NCBI GenBank assembly: GCA_963707665.1
Contig: CAVPQU010000007.1
Location: forward strand, 124,001-188,000
Length of the DNA stretch: 64,000 bases
Direction: 5' to 3'
Source of the DNA: DATJCV01 sp963707665
GTDB taxonomy: Bacteria > Pseudomonadota > Gammaproteobacteria > Burkholderiales > Burkholderiaceae_D
Under the pieces are notes generated by a model. The model worked only from the letters and a program-made list of their open reading frames with translations, did no database searches and was not told where the DNA came from. Of the stretch, positions 31,025 to 40,671 are shown piece after piece (position 1 is the first letter of the stretch; every line of letters begins with the position of its first letter). Position numbers and translations under genes: made by a program.

Positions 31025-32239
31025 ATGCAAACCATAATCGTTTTTTGCCATTTGCGTTGGGATTTCGTGTATCAGCGGCCGCAGCAGTTATTGTCGCGGC
31101 TGGCGCAACATTACCGCATCATATTTATCGAAGAGCCTGTCTATTCGGAGGGCAAAAGCTTTTTAAAGAAATCTATCCCGGCGCCCAACGTCACGGTCTG
31201 CCAGCCGCATACGCCGGTCGCTGCAGTCGGATTTCATGACGATCAAATTCCGCTGTTGAAGCCTTTATTGGCAGACTTGATGCCGGAAGGAGAAGACCCG
31301 ATCGTCTGGTTTTATACGCCCATGGCTCTGCCGTTGTTGCAGCAGTTGCATCCCGATCTGGTGGTATATGACTGCATGGACGAATTGGCGGCGTTCAAGA
31401 ATTCTCCCAAACAGTTGCTTCAACGAGAAAGTGCGTTATTCAATATCGCCGACCTGGTATTTGCCGGCGGGCCCAGCCTGTATCAAGCGAAACGGCAGCG
31501 CCATGCCAATGCGCACTGCTTTCCCAGCAGTGTCGACATCGTTCATTTCGCGCAAGCATTGGACCGTAACAATGCGCATCCGGCACACATGGAAATTCCA
31601 CAACCGCGACTGGGATTTTACGGCGTGATCGACGAGCGTTTTGATACCGCTCTGATCGAGGCGCTGGCGGATGCCAATTCGCACTGGCAGATTGTGCTGG
31701 TCGGGCCGATCGTCAAAATCGATGCGGCCAGTCTGCCGCAACGTTCCAATATCCATTATCTGGGCCAGCAGCCGTACAAGGCTTTACCGCATTTTCTGGC
31801 CGGCTGGGACGTATGCCTGCTGCCATTTGCGCTGAATGAAGCGACGCGTTTCATCAGTCCGACCAAGATACTCGAATACATGGCGGCCGAGTTGCCGATT
31901 GTGAGCACCGCGATTGCCGACGTCGCCGGCCCTTACGGCGAATATCGTCGCCGTCGCGCGATGACCAGCAGGAATTCATCTGCCGCCTGTGAGGCCGCGT
32001 TGACGGCTACTCCGGAGCAAAGAGCGGAGCAGGCCGCCAGGATGCAGGCCATTGTCTCGGCAACGTCGTGGGAAGCAACGGCGGACAAAATGCGCGCCTT
32101 GCTCGAAGCTGCGGCGCGTGCGCCCGAAAACGGCGCATCTGCCGGTCATCGTACTGCGCCGATTACTACCGACGTCACGCTTAGTTCCGAGGTCCATCTC
32201 AAGGGTGGTTTAAAGGTCAATCCTCTGCGCCAGACTTCC
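31025..32239 (+). CDS. Glycosyltransferase, GT4/TuaH-like (GT-B fold)
   Basis: About 400 residues. The N-terminal Rossmann part begins IIVFCHLRWDFVYQRPQQLLSRL, typical of TuaH-like transferases. VYDCMDELAAF is in the middle, and the donor-binding region contains LGFYGVIDERFD and the E-x7-E-like segment PTKILEYMAAELPIV. A local double frameshift near 31940-31990 garbles about 15 residues and then returns to frame. No stop is seen before the next gene's ATG at 32240. It presumably transfers a sugar, perhaps galactose given the neighbours, to an unknown acceptor. Confidence 0.75.
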
Positions 32240-33705
32240 ATGCCACGCGCCAAATGCGTGATTATCGGGGCCGGGCCGACCGGTCTCAGCGCCGCGTATC
32301 ACCTTGGATCAGGACACGCTGTTATTGGAAAGAAATGCGACTGTCGGCGGTTGGTGCCGCTCCATCCAGGACCAGGGTTTTACCTTCGACCATGCTGGCC
32401 ACATCATGTTTTCCAACGATCCCTATGTGCAGAAGCTGTACGACGTCTTGCTCGGCAAAAACCAGCATTGGCAGAACCGCGAAGCATGGGTCTACAGCAA
32501 GAATGTCTTTACACGATATCCATTCCAGGGGGCGCTGTACGGCTTGCCGCCGCAAGTCATCAAGGAATGCATCATGGGCGCAATCGAAGCGCGCTTCGGC
32601 AGCTCGAATCCAGCTTCCAGCGCAGCCGCAAATGCGCCGCGCTGCGATCATCCAAAACCGGTCGAGGATTGTTGCGCCGACGGCAGCGTAACGCTCGCCG
32701 GAACCAGCGGCGCAAAGCAAAAAGAAGGCGCGGAATTTCGAGGAATTCATTTACAAGGTATGGGGGCGCGGTATCGCCAAGCACTTTGCGATTCCTTACA
32801 ACAAAAAGCTGTGGACCGTGCCGCTGACGGAAATGGAAACGTCGTGGCTGGGCGGTCGCGTGCCGCTGCCGGATCTGGAAGAAATTATCGAAGGCGCGCT
32901 GGAACCGGTCGGCAAACCAATGGGACCGAATGCGCGCTTTGGCTATCCTCTGGTGGGCGGATTTCAGGCCCTGATGTCCGGCTTCCTTCCCCATATCCGG
33001 GGCAAAATCGAACTGAATGCGGACGTGACGCAATTGCAGGCGCGCGAACATGTGATTGCGCTGGCCGATGGACGTCGATTCCGCTACGACCATCTGATCA
33101 GCACCATGCCGCTGCCGGAACTGGTCAAGCTGATTGGAGCGCGAGGCACCCGAAACGGTGCGTGCGGCAGCACGCGCTCTACGTCACATTTCCGTGCGCT
33201 GCGTCAACCTCGGCATCGGGCGCGAAAACATCACGGACAAGCACTGGATCTACTATCCCGAAGATACGATCTTCCACCGTATTTTTGTGCAAGGCAATGC
33301 CAGCCCGCATTGCAATCCACCGCGGCGGCTTCGGCTTCACCTGCGAGATTTCCTACTCGCCGTGGAAGCCGCTACCGTTTGACGGCGAGGCATTGATCCA
33401 GCGCTGCATCGACGACTGCATCAAGGTCGGCATGATGCGGCCGGACGACCAGGTTCTGGCCGCGAACATGGTCGACATGCCGTATGCCTATGTCGTGTAC
33501 GACCATGCGCGTGCCGCAAAACGTGGCGATCGTCAAGGCGTGGCTGGCGGAGCACGACATCGTGCTGGCCGGACGTTACAGCGAGTGGGAATACTACAAT
33601 TCGGACCATGCCTTCCTCGCCGGGAAGAAAGCTGCCGAGAGCATTCAGAAAGAATTGCTCGACAGTTGCCGCCAATGCGCAGCCCGATTCCTGAGCACAA
33701 GATGA
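32240..33705 (+). CDS. FAD-dependent UDP-galactopyranose-mutase-like oxidoreductase (frameshifted)
   Basis: It begins with a dinucleotide-binding motif, CVIIGAGPTGLSAAYHLG. Mutase-like segments follow: VGGWCRSIQDQGFTFDHAGHI, TRYPFQGALYGLPPQV, IPYNKKLWTVPLTEMETSWLGGR, FGYPLVGGFQALMSG, and the closing SEWEYYNSDHAFLAGKKAA. UDP-galactopyranose mutase makes UDP-galactofuranose. This longer relative (about 485 residues) may do so or act on a related sugar. Frameshifts near 32310, 32640-32750, 33140, 33310 and 33510 interrupt it. Its TGA overlaps the galE ATG. Confidence 0.7.
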
Positions 33706-34710
33706 AGCCGCATATTCTGGTAGTCGGCGGGGCCGGTTATATCGGCTCCCACATGGTCAAGCGCCTGAATGAAACCGGCTATGTTCCGGTGGTACTGGAC
33801 AACCTGTCGCAAGGGCGGCGCGAGGCGGTAAGGGCTGGTCAATTGGTCGTGTGCGACTTGGGCGATGCGAGCGCCGTCGATGTCGTCATGCAAGCTTTTC
33901 CGATCAGCGCGGTGATGCATTTCGCCAGTTTTATCCAGGTCGGCGAATCGGTTGTTGCACCGGCCAAGTATTACGACAACAACGTTGGCAATACGATACG
34001 GCTACTGGATGCGATGGTGCGTCACGACATCGGGAATTTCATTTTTTCATCGACTGCCGCGATTTTTGGCGATCCGCAATACGTGCCGATCGACGAGCAG
34101 CACCCAAAGACGCCGATCAATCCCTACGGTCGCTCCAAGTGGATGGTCGAGGAGATTCTGGACTGACTTCGAAGCTGCTTACGGCTTGCGTTCCAGCTGC
34201 CTGCGCTATTTCAATGCCGCCGGCGCTGATCCGCAAACTGAACTGGGCGAATGCCATGAACCGGAAACCCATCTGATCCCGCTGGTGCTGCAGGCAGCGT
34301 CAGGCCGGCGCGCCGCAATCACCGTATTCGGCAGGGACTATGAGACGCCGGACGGCACCTGTATCCGCGATTACATCCATGTGCAGGACTTGTGTGATGC
34401 CCATCTTTTAGCGCTGGAAAATTTGCTTGCCGGCGGCAACAGCGGACGCTATAACCTGGGCAACGGTAGTGGTTATTCGATTCTTGAAGTCGTCCACGCC
34501 GCCGAACAAGTGACGGCGCGGCGCATTGTGCAACAAGACGGGCCGCGCCGCAGCGGTGATCCGCCTACCCTTGTGGCGGACTCCACGCTGGCTCGACAGC
34601 AATTAGGCTGGCAACCACGTTTTGCCGACATCAATACCATCATTGCTCATGCCTGGCAGTGGGAACTCAAACATTTTTCCGCTATGCATCTACACCCCGA
34701 TCCGAACTAA
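33702..34710 (+). CDS. galE: UDP-glucose 4-epimerase (one frameshift)
   Basis: Interconverts UDP-glucose and UDP-galactose. NAD-binding GGAGYIGSHMVKRL is at the N-terminus, the catalytic Ser/Tyr-Lys in FSSTAAIFGDP and NPYGRSKWMVEEIL, then RYFNAAGADP and CIRDYIHVQDL. One extra G near 34156 (ctggactgac) creates a false TGA at 34164. The remainder continues in the next frame to TAA 34708-34710, giving about 335 residues. ATG 33702 overlaps the stop of the flavoprotein gene (ATGA). It ends the gal operon. Confidence 0.9.
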
Positions 34711-34855
34711 ACGTAACGGCAAGGTACGCAGGTTCTTTGCTCAATAAAGACCCTCGGTGCGGCACGCAAGGAGCGAGTTGGCTGATCCTGAATGCAGGAC
34801 ATCACGGAAATTTACTGATTTACTGATCGAGTGGCTTGGCATGTGAGAATTAAAA

Positions 34856-35332
34856 TCATGTGCGCCGTCGATCCGCCGACATCAAGCCACGAATGGCAAA
34901 GGAAAGTCCAAGCACTCCGTACATCAATAGCAGTGAAGGGGTCGACAACCGCTCTTCATAGCCCGGTTGCAAGCGCTGCGGCGTCAGTTGGTAGTCCACG
35001 AAGGAGGCCAGTCCTGCGACCGCGACGCCACCTGCCAAGGCAGGCAGAGTCTCGCCGGCGTCGGCTCTGGCCCCAAACAACTTTTCGTAGATGCTCGCCC
35101 AAAAAATGGCAGAGCCATGATGGACGCCATAACCGGCAGCGGTATACCGCAGGCTCGGGCTGTCTTGGCGCAAGGCGCGCTCTCCCCAAAACACATGGCT
35201 GGTCGCATTGGTCGCCGCGTACGGAGTCCCATTTTCAATTTGGCTGCGTGCGGCAAGCGTGGCAGTAGAGGCAAGACTTGCCCAGCCACCGGATATAACG
35301 CCGTCGCGCAATGCTTCTGTCCAGCTTTTCAT
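34856..35332 (-). CDS. Hypothetical small membrane protein
   Basis: 158 residues; not recognised. Three hydrophobic stretches are visible (GVISGGWASLASTATLAA, LPALAGGVAVAGLASFVDYQL, LLLMYGVLGLSFAIRGLM), with an HVFWGE segment between the first two. Start ATG 35332 has GGAGA 5-9 bases upstream. It runs opposite to the gal operon and converges with galE. The pattern recalls small proteins found near stress/ferritin genes, but no function is proposed. Confidence 0.6.
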   Translation of the reverse strand: MKSWTEALRDGVISGGWASLASTATLAARSQIENGTPYAATNATSHVFWGERALRQDSPSLRYTAAGYGVHHGSAIFWASIYEKLFGARADAGETLPALAGGVAVAGLASFVDYQLTPQRLQPGYEERLSTPSLLLMYGVLGLSFAIRGLMSADRRRT

Positions 35333-35533
35333 ATTTTCTCCGATTTTTCTCAGTTGTTTCTGGCCTGTCATGAGCGGCATGGGCTAGCTGTCTTATCCCT
35401 CAGCCGGGGACGGCGTTGAATTCGTACTGATCGCCGTTGTTTTTTTTACAGTGAGTTTGTACAAATTACGGTAATGAACGCACAAGGAAAGCAGCTTGTT
35501 GCCGTGCCCTTATATCGGCCGCGCTCATCACTG

Positions 35534-35680
35534 TCACTCGATGACCGCTTGCAGGTGCGACACCAGCAATGCGACATCATGTTCGTGATCCAGCTCTTGC
35601 ACGAAACGGGCCCGGATCGCTTGAACACAGGCAATTGCAACGGCGAATAGCATGCCGTACGCAGCGGTAGCCAAACGCAT
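35534..35680 (-). CDS. Possible 48-residue small membrane protein
   Basis: Starting at ATG 35680 the frame reads MRLATAAYGMLFAVAIACV, a single membrane helix, then an acidic/helical tail with LDHEHDVALLVSHLQAVIE and TGA. The amphipathic tail looks coding. An AGGAGG lies upstream but 18 bp away, too far to be ideal. No family is recognised. It lies between the small membrane protein and the ferritin-like gene. Confidence 0.3.
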   Translation of the reverse strand: MRLATAAYGMLFAVAIACVQAIRARFVQELDHEHDVALLVSHLQAVIE

Positions 35681-35810
35681 TGCCAGATATTTGAGGCGCC
35701 TCCTGTCGTGGCTTTTTTGCTCCAGCGCAGACCATCAGCCCGGCATAAAAACTGCTTTTTGTGCCTCCCACATTTAAGCGCAGCTCCTCTCCCAAACGAA
35801 AGGAACAGTT

Positions 35811-36983
35811 ATGTCTTTTAATCTTTTCAGTGCGAAAGGCACGCCGCTCAACCAGCAACGTTTCACGTGGCGCGACATGGTAGGCAAGCCGATCAGCAAG
35901 CTTGATGATGATGCGTTCACCAGGGTGCGCATCATTCTGATGAACGGAATAGAACAGGAAGGCCAGCGTTTTCAGCACATGGCGGCCAGAAGGAATCGAG
36001 ATTTGCGGATACCGCTGGCGCAGATTCGTCGCATAGAACAGCATCAGGCCACCATGGTGAACTGGCTGCTGGGGCCAGACCATTCACCCTTGGAAATCAC
36101 AATCGGTTACGAGCAGACTGCAATTGAAGTCACCGCAGCGGTGGCACAGCGCGAACCGGATGCCTATATTGCCCAGGCCTACCGCTTTGGCATGCTGGAA
36201 GATTTCGACCATCTGTATCGCTTCTCTGCGTTACTGGACCGGCTGGAAGGCAAGGATGCCAACAACATTTTGCAAAGCTATACCGATATCCTGACCGGCC
36301 GACCGACAGTACAGGAGCACCGTGCGCCGGAAGACGACGTACGTGAGCCGTACAGCAAGACATCGGCAGCGGCAGTAACGAAATTACATGCACTGACCAT
36401 TGTTTCGGCTGAATCGCAGGTGAATCAGTATTACCTGAACAGTGGCCCCTTGTTTGCCGATCCGGTGGCGCGTCAACTGTACGCCGAAATCGCCTCGATT
36501 GAAGAGCGGCACGTCACGCAGTACGAATCCTTGCTGGATCCGAGTGAAACCCTGCTGGAGCAATGGCTGCTGCACGAAGCGACCGAGGTATACAACTATT
36601 ACAGCTGCGTGCAACAGGAAACCAATACGCGCGTCAAAGCGATTTGGGAGCGTCTGTTGGATTACGAACTCGGTCATTTCCATCATGTGGCTGAACTGTT
36701 CAAGCGCTACGAGAACCGGGATCCTGCCGAGCTATTTCCCGGAGACTTGCCGGAGCCGATGCCGTTTGCGAGCCAGCGCCAATTCGTCCGCCAGACGCTG
36801 TTGCAGGAAGTTGACATGCGTGCCAAGGGCACTCAGTTTGTCGGCAAGAAGGATGAAAGCCAGGCTTCGATCGACTACCGAAATCAGGTCAATGCCGACG
36901 GTTCGCCGAGCGAAACGGTCGCGGCTGGTTACATCTGGACTCCCGGCACCGAGCTGGCACGGCAGGAAGCGGTCACAGTCTAA
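35811..36983 (+). CDS. Ferritin-like superfamily protein
   Basis: 390 residues, helical throughout, with repeated Glu/His helices suggestive of two ferritin-like bundles. Examples are IILMNGIEQEGQRFQHM, AEIASIEERHVTQYESLL, LLHEATEVYNYYSCV and LLDYELGHFHHVAELF. EExxH-type motifs could bind a di-iron or manganese centre. It has no signal peptide. It is followed 41 bp later by another ferritin-like gene. Such pairs are seen in stress gene sets with catalases or Dps-like proteins; the exact function is unknown. Confidence 0.7.
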   Translation: MSFNLFSAKGTPLNQQRFTWRDMVGKPISKLDDDAFTRVRIILMNGIEQEGQRFQHMAARRNRDLRIPLAQIRRIEQHQATMVNWLLGPDHSPLEITIGYEQTAIEVTAAVAQREPDAYIAQAYRFGMLEDFDHLYRFSALLDRLEGKDANNILQSYTDILTGRPTVQEHRAPEDDVREPYSKTSAAAVTKLHALTIVSAESQVNQYYLNSGPLFADPVARQLYAEIASIEERHVTQYESLLDPSETLLEQWLLHEATEVYNYYSCVQQETNTRVKAIWERLLDYELGHFHHVAELFKRYENRDPAELFPGDLPEPMPFASQRQFVRQTLLQEVDMRAKGTQFVGKKDESQASIDYRNQVNADGSPSETVAAGYIWTPGTELARQEAVTV

Positions 36984-37024
36984 AGACCTTTGAATTCGCC
37001 TTTAACCGATTGGAAGGAACAGTA

Positions 37025-37801
37025 ATGAAAGAGCAGCCAAAAATGGGCGTAAACCGCACCGGGGTTCAAATGTCACCGATCAATGCCGGTGAAATGAAGG
37101 ATGGCGTTGCTACCGTCATGCAAACGGCGGCGGGCGACAACGCCGCCTTGGCGAGTCTGCGCAGTGCCTATATTGTGGAAGCGGATCAAATCGGATCGGT
37201 ACCGATGCCGGGCACTGTCAAAGGTGCCTTGGCCACTGGCATGTCAATGATTACCGGAAATTCCCCGCAGTTATTGCTCGATAAATTAGGAGAACGTCTC
37301 GCCTTCGAACGGGCCGGTACCCGCCTTTATGAAGCCTTGATTACCAAAGTGCAGGCGCTGGAACAGGATGGTACGGCAACGTTGCCGCTTGAGCGTCTGC
37401 TACAGATCCGGAGTGAGGAAGCAAGGCATTTTGCCATCGTCGCCAACGCGATTGTCAGCTTGGGCGGTGACCCGACATCACAAACCCCTTGCGCGGATTT
37501 GGCCGGTGTGGAATCGATGGGACTGTTGCAGACGGTAAGCGATCCACGTACTACGGTTGCCCAGTCCTTGCATGCGGTGCTGGTGGCGGAACTGACCGAT
37601 AACAATGGCTGGGAAATGCTGATTGCGCTTGCAGATCAGCAAAATCACGATTCGATGAGCGCCGACTTTAACATTGCGCTTCAGCATGAACGTGATCATC
37701 TGCAGCAGGTTCGAACGTGGTTCGAAGAAACGACGCTGGGCTCGGCGCTTTCGTCCGCGCCGCAGGCAGATGCAGGCAGTACGCCGCCGCCACTCCACTA
37801 G
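37025..37801 (+). CDS. Ferritin-like domain protein, probable di-metal four-helix bundle
   Basis: 258 residues. Four helices carry the expected ligands: GERLAFERAGTRLYEAL, RSEEARHFAIVANAI, LHAVLVAELTDNNGWEML and LQHERDHLQQVRTWFEE, i.e. E, ExxH, E, ExxH. The tail is Ala/Pro-rich. ATG 37025 is chosen because GGAAGGA lies 6-12 bp upstream. It forms a likely operon with the preceding ferritin-like gene. Peroxide or metal handling is inferred from the fold only. Confidence 0.75.
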   Translation: MKEQPKMGVNRTGVQMSPINAGEMKDGVATVMQTAAGDNAALASLRSAYIVEADQIGSVPMPGTVKGALATGMSMITGNSPQLLLDKLGERLAFERAGTRLYEALITKVQALEQDGTATLPLERLLQIRSEEARHFAIVANAIVSLGGDPTSQTPCADLAGVESMGLLQTVSDPRTTVAQSLHAVLVAELTDNNGWEMLIALADQQNHDSMSADFNIALQHERDHLQQVRTWFEETTLGSALSSAPQADAGSTPPPLH

Positions 37802-38226
37802 GAATCTTCCAAATGCGGCGGCGCAGGGAGGGCGAAAAGTTATGCGACTGATGCTCCCCCATCGGCATTGATAGGGCGAGAGAAGCGACAGGGAGACGAA
37901 TTTTCGAATCGTGGCGCGAATCGGACCAGCGGAAGTTGGCCCTTGGTTTCGTGGATCGACTTCCGCGATTTTCTTTCTTCGAAATGTCGGACGCTATCAA
38001 GCAATATACTGGGTGTGCCATATATTGAATTCCGCTGTCAAACATGAGAATTTTTAATATACCCCATGTTTTTAGAATAAATATGCCGACGCTTTGGCAG
38101 GCGCGGTATGCGCTGGTGTGGCAGGTCTGGTGCAGGCAACAAAGCCGACATGACGGGTCGAGAACATTTCGGGGATTTGGCATTCGATCGTGAAATGCGA
38201 CCCCGCTATTTTTCAAGGAGCGTTTG
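37802..38226. other. Intergenic region upstream of the cytochrome oxidase gene
   Basis: 425 bp with no gene I can support. It is less GC-rich in the middle (37970-38090) and probably holds the ctaD promoter. AAGGAG at 38215-38220 is the ribosome-binding site of the next gene. Confidence 0.5.
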
Positions 38227-39813
38227 ATGAGCAGCATTACCATCGATCATCCGCATAGTCACGCACATGAACTTCCACACGGTTGGCGTCGCTGGTTGTT
38301 CGCCACCAACCACAAAGACATCGGCACGATGTACATGTGCTTTTCCTTCACCATGCTGCTGACCGGCGGCGTGTTGGCGTTGCTGATCCGGGCTGAATTG
38401 TTCCAGCCCGGGCTGCAATTTTTCCAGCCTGAACTGTACAACCAGATGGTCACCATGCATGGCCTGGTCATGATTTTTGGCGCGATCATGCCGGCCTTCG
38501 TCGGCTTCGCCAACTGGATGATCCCGCTGCAGATCGGCGCCTCCGACATGGCGTTTGCACGGATGAATAATTTTTCGTTCTGGCTGCTGCCACCCGCAGC
38601 GCTACTGCTGGTGGGTTCATTTTTCCTGGGTGGCGGCGCGGCCGCTGCCGGCTGGACCATGTATCCGCCGTTGTCCACCCAGATGGGGCCGGGCATGGAC
38701 GCCGCGATCTTCGCCGTCCACCTGATGGGCGCGTCGTCGATCATGGGCGCGATCAACATCATCACCACCGTGCTCAACATGCGCGCGCCAGGCATGACGC
38801 TGATGAAGATGCCGATGTTTTGCTGGACCTGGCTGATTACCGCCTACTTGCTGATCGCGGTGATGCCGGTGCTGGCGTCGGCGGTGACGATGATTCTGAT
38901 GGACCGCCATTTCGGCACCTCGTTCTTTAACGCTGCCGGCGGCGGCGATCCGGTGATGTATCAGCACGTGTTCTGGTTCTTCGGTCATCCGGAGGTGTAC
39001 ATCATGATCCTGCCGGCGTTCGGCATCATCTCGCAGGTGATTCCCGCCTTCGCGCGCAAGCCGCTGTTCGGTTATGCATCGATGGTGTATGCGACCGCGT
39101 CGATCGCGATCCTGTCGTTCCTGGTGTGGGCACACCACATGTTCACCACCGGCATGCCGGTCACCGGCCAGTTGTTCTTCATGTACGCGACGATGCTGAT
39201 CGCGGTGCCAACCGGGGTCAAGGTCTTCAACTGGATCGCCACCATGTGGCGCGGTTCGCTCACGTTCGAGACACCGATGCTGTTTGCGATCGGTTTCATT
39301 TTCGTGTTCTCGATGGGCGGTTTCACCGGCTTGATACTGGCCGTGGCGCCGATCGATATTCAGGTCCAGGATACCTATTATGTGATTGCGCATTTTCACT
39401 ATGTGCTGGTAGCCGGTTCGTTGTTTGCGCTGTTTGCCGGCTTCTATTACTGGGTTCCGAAATGGACCGGTTTCATGTACAACGAAACCCGTGGCCAGAT
39501 CCATTTCTGGCTCACGCTGGTGTCCTTCAATGTCACGTTTTTCCCGATGCATTTCCTCGGTCTGGCCGGCATGCCGCGTCGCTATGCCGATTATCCGGCG
39601 CAGTTCACCGATTTCAACATGCTGATATCCGTCGCGGCCTTCGTATTCGGGCTGGCACAAGTTTATTTCTTGATTGCCATTGTGTTGCCTACCTTAAGGG
39701 GCGGCCAGGCGGCACCCGCCAAACCGTGGGATGGCGCCGAAGGACTGGAATGGACAGTGCCTAGTCCAGCGCCATTTCACACGTTTGAAACGCCGCCGAT
39801 AATAGCAAAGTAA
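38227..39813 (+). CDS. ctaD: Cytochrome c oxidase subunit I (aa3-type), stand-alone
   Basis: The catalytic heme-copper subunit, 528 residues and about twelve helices. Heme and CuB ligands are visible: MHGLVMIFG, FWFFGHPEVYIMILPAFG (CuB His and the cross-linked Tyr motif), WAHHMFTTG and AHFHYVLVAG. The start is ATG 38227 with AAGGAG 6 bp upstream. Subunit II and III genes and ctaG are absent nearby, where such genes normally sit with ctaD. It is followed only by a DUF2244 gene. It is either an extra paralogue or a unit completed elsewhere. Confidence 0.9.
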   Translation: MSSITIDHPHSHAHELPHGWRRWLFATNHKDIGTMYMCFSFTMLLTGGVLALLIRAELFQPGLQFFQPELYNQMVTMHGLVMIFGAIMPAFVGFANWMIPLQIGASDMAFARMNNFSFWLLPPAALLLVGSFFLGGGAAAAGWTMYPPLSTQMGPGMDAAIFAVHLMGASSIMGAINIITTVLNMRAPGMTLMKMPMFCWTWLITAYLLIAVMPVLASAVTMILMDRHFGTSFFNAAGGGDPVMYQHVFWFFGHPEVYIMILPAFGIISQVIPAFARKPLFGYASMVYATASIAILSFLVWAHHMFTTGMPVTGQLFFMYATMLIAVPTGVKVFNWIATMWRGSLTFETPMLFAIGFIFVFSMGGFTGLILAVAPIDIQVQDTYYVIAHFHYVLVAGSLFALFAGFYYWVPKWTGFMYNETRGQIHFWLTLVSFNVTFFPMHFLGLAGMPRRYADYPAQFTDFNMLISVAAFVFGLAQVYFLIAIVLPTLRGGQAAPAKPWDGAEGLEWTVPSPAPFHTFETPPIIAK

Positions 39814-39864
39814 AAGTCCATGTTTTTACGCCAATGGGGATGAGAGGCTGGAAAGAGGCATTCC

Positions 39865-40347
39865 ATGGCAAAGCATGAATGGCTGTTAAAACGCAATTGT
39901 TCCTTGTCGCCGAGTCAGTTGGGAGGCGCCTACGCCATCCTGTGCCTGATGTCGTTTGCAGTGGCGATCATGCCTGCCTTGAGGGGCGCATGGCATGTAT
40001 TTGCTTTTGCGGTGCTGGAAATGGCGGCAGTCGCCTTCGCTTTTTTGCACTATACCCGCCATGCCACCGATCATGAATATATTGCCTTGAGCGAAGACGA
40101 TCTCCTAGTGGAAAGAGTCGAGGGCGGCCAGATACAGCGAACCCGACTGGACCCTTGCCGGACTCGCATTGTTCTGCCGCGCCATCCGCAAGAATTGATT
40201 TGCCTGCAAGCCGGAAGCATAAAAATTCAAGTCGGAGCGTATGTAACAGCAGAGCAACGGCGGCAATTTGCATGTGAACTCCAAGAAAAGCTGCAAAGAA
40301 GCTGCTATCCCCTTGAATATGGCGTTGGCGCGAATCAGGCGGCATGA
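39865..40347 (+). CDS. DUF2244-family membrane protein
   Basis: 160 residues. It starts with the family pattern WLLKRNCSLSPSQLGGAYAILCLMSF, two membrane helices (about 23-42 and 48-66), then a soluble C-terminal part with ALSEDDLLVERVEGGQ and LICLQAGSIKIQVGAYVTAEQRRQFA. DUF2244 proteins are commonly coded next to cytochrome oxidase genes, as here, and may help oxidase assembly; this is context only. It lies 51 bp downstream of ctaD, probably cotranscribed. Confidence 0.8.
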   Translation: MAKHEWLLKRNCSLSPSQLGGAYAILCLMSFAVAIMPALRGAWHVFAFAVLEMAAVAFAFLHYTRHATDHEYIALSEDDLLVERVEGGQIQRTRLDPCRTRIVLPRHPQELICLQAGSIKIQVGAYVTAEQRRQFACELQEKLQRSCYPLEYGVGANQAA

Positions 40348-40671
40348 GTGCTGGCTTGCCGGCTGCCGCAACAGCCAATCCCTGTCAACAAAGCCCCTTT
40401 CATAGATCCGCTTAAAAAGCGCTTCGGCATGATTTGAGTCACTCGTTTTTCCTCTGGCTTCTACTGGCTGCGCTTTTAATTTCTTCCTCTTTTTTGCCAT
40501 CCTCATTTTTTTTTCTATCGCACTGGATGGCGAAGTTGCTGGCACAGCAATTGCATTATTTAATAAATCAAGATCAGCTTCGCGGCCGGATACTTTTTGT
40601 TTTACCTGTTGTTTTGTATCCGTAATGAAACAGGGATGATGTTTTATATCCCCAAAATTTTGTCAGCCCGC

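Noticed and set aside
37668..38243. 191-residue minus-strand frame between the ferritin-like gene and ctaD
   Set aside because: Overlaps the end of the ferritin-like gene, has no domain and mixes incompatible composition along its length.
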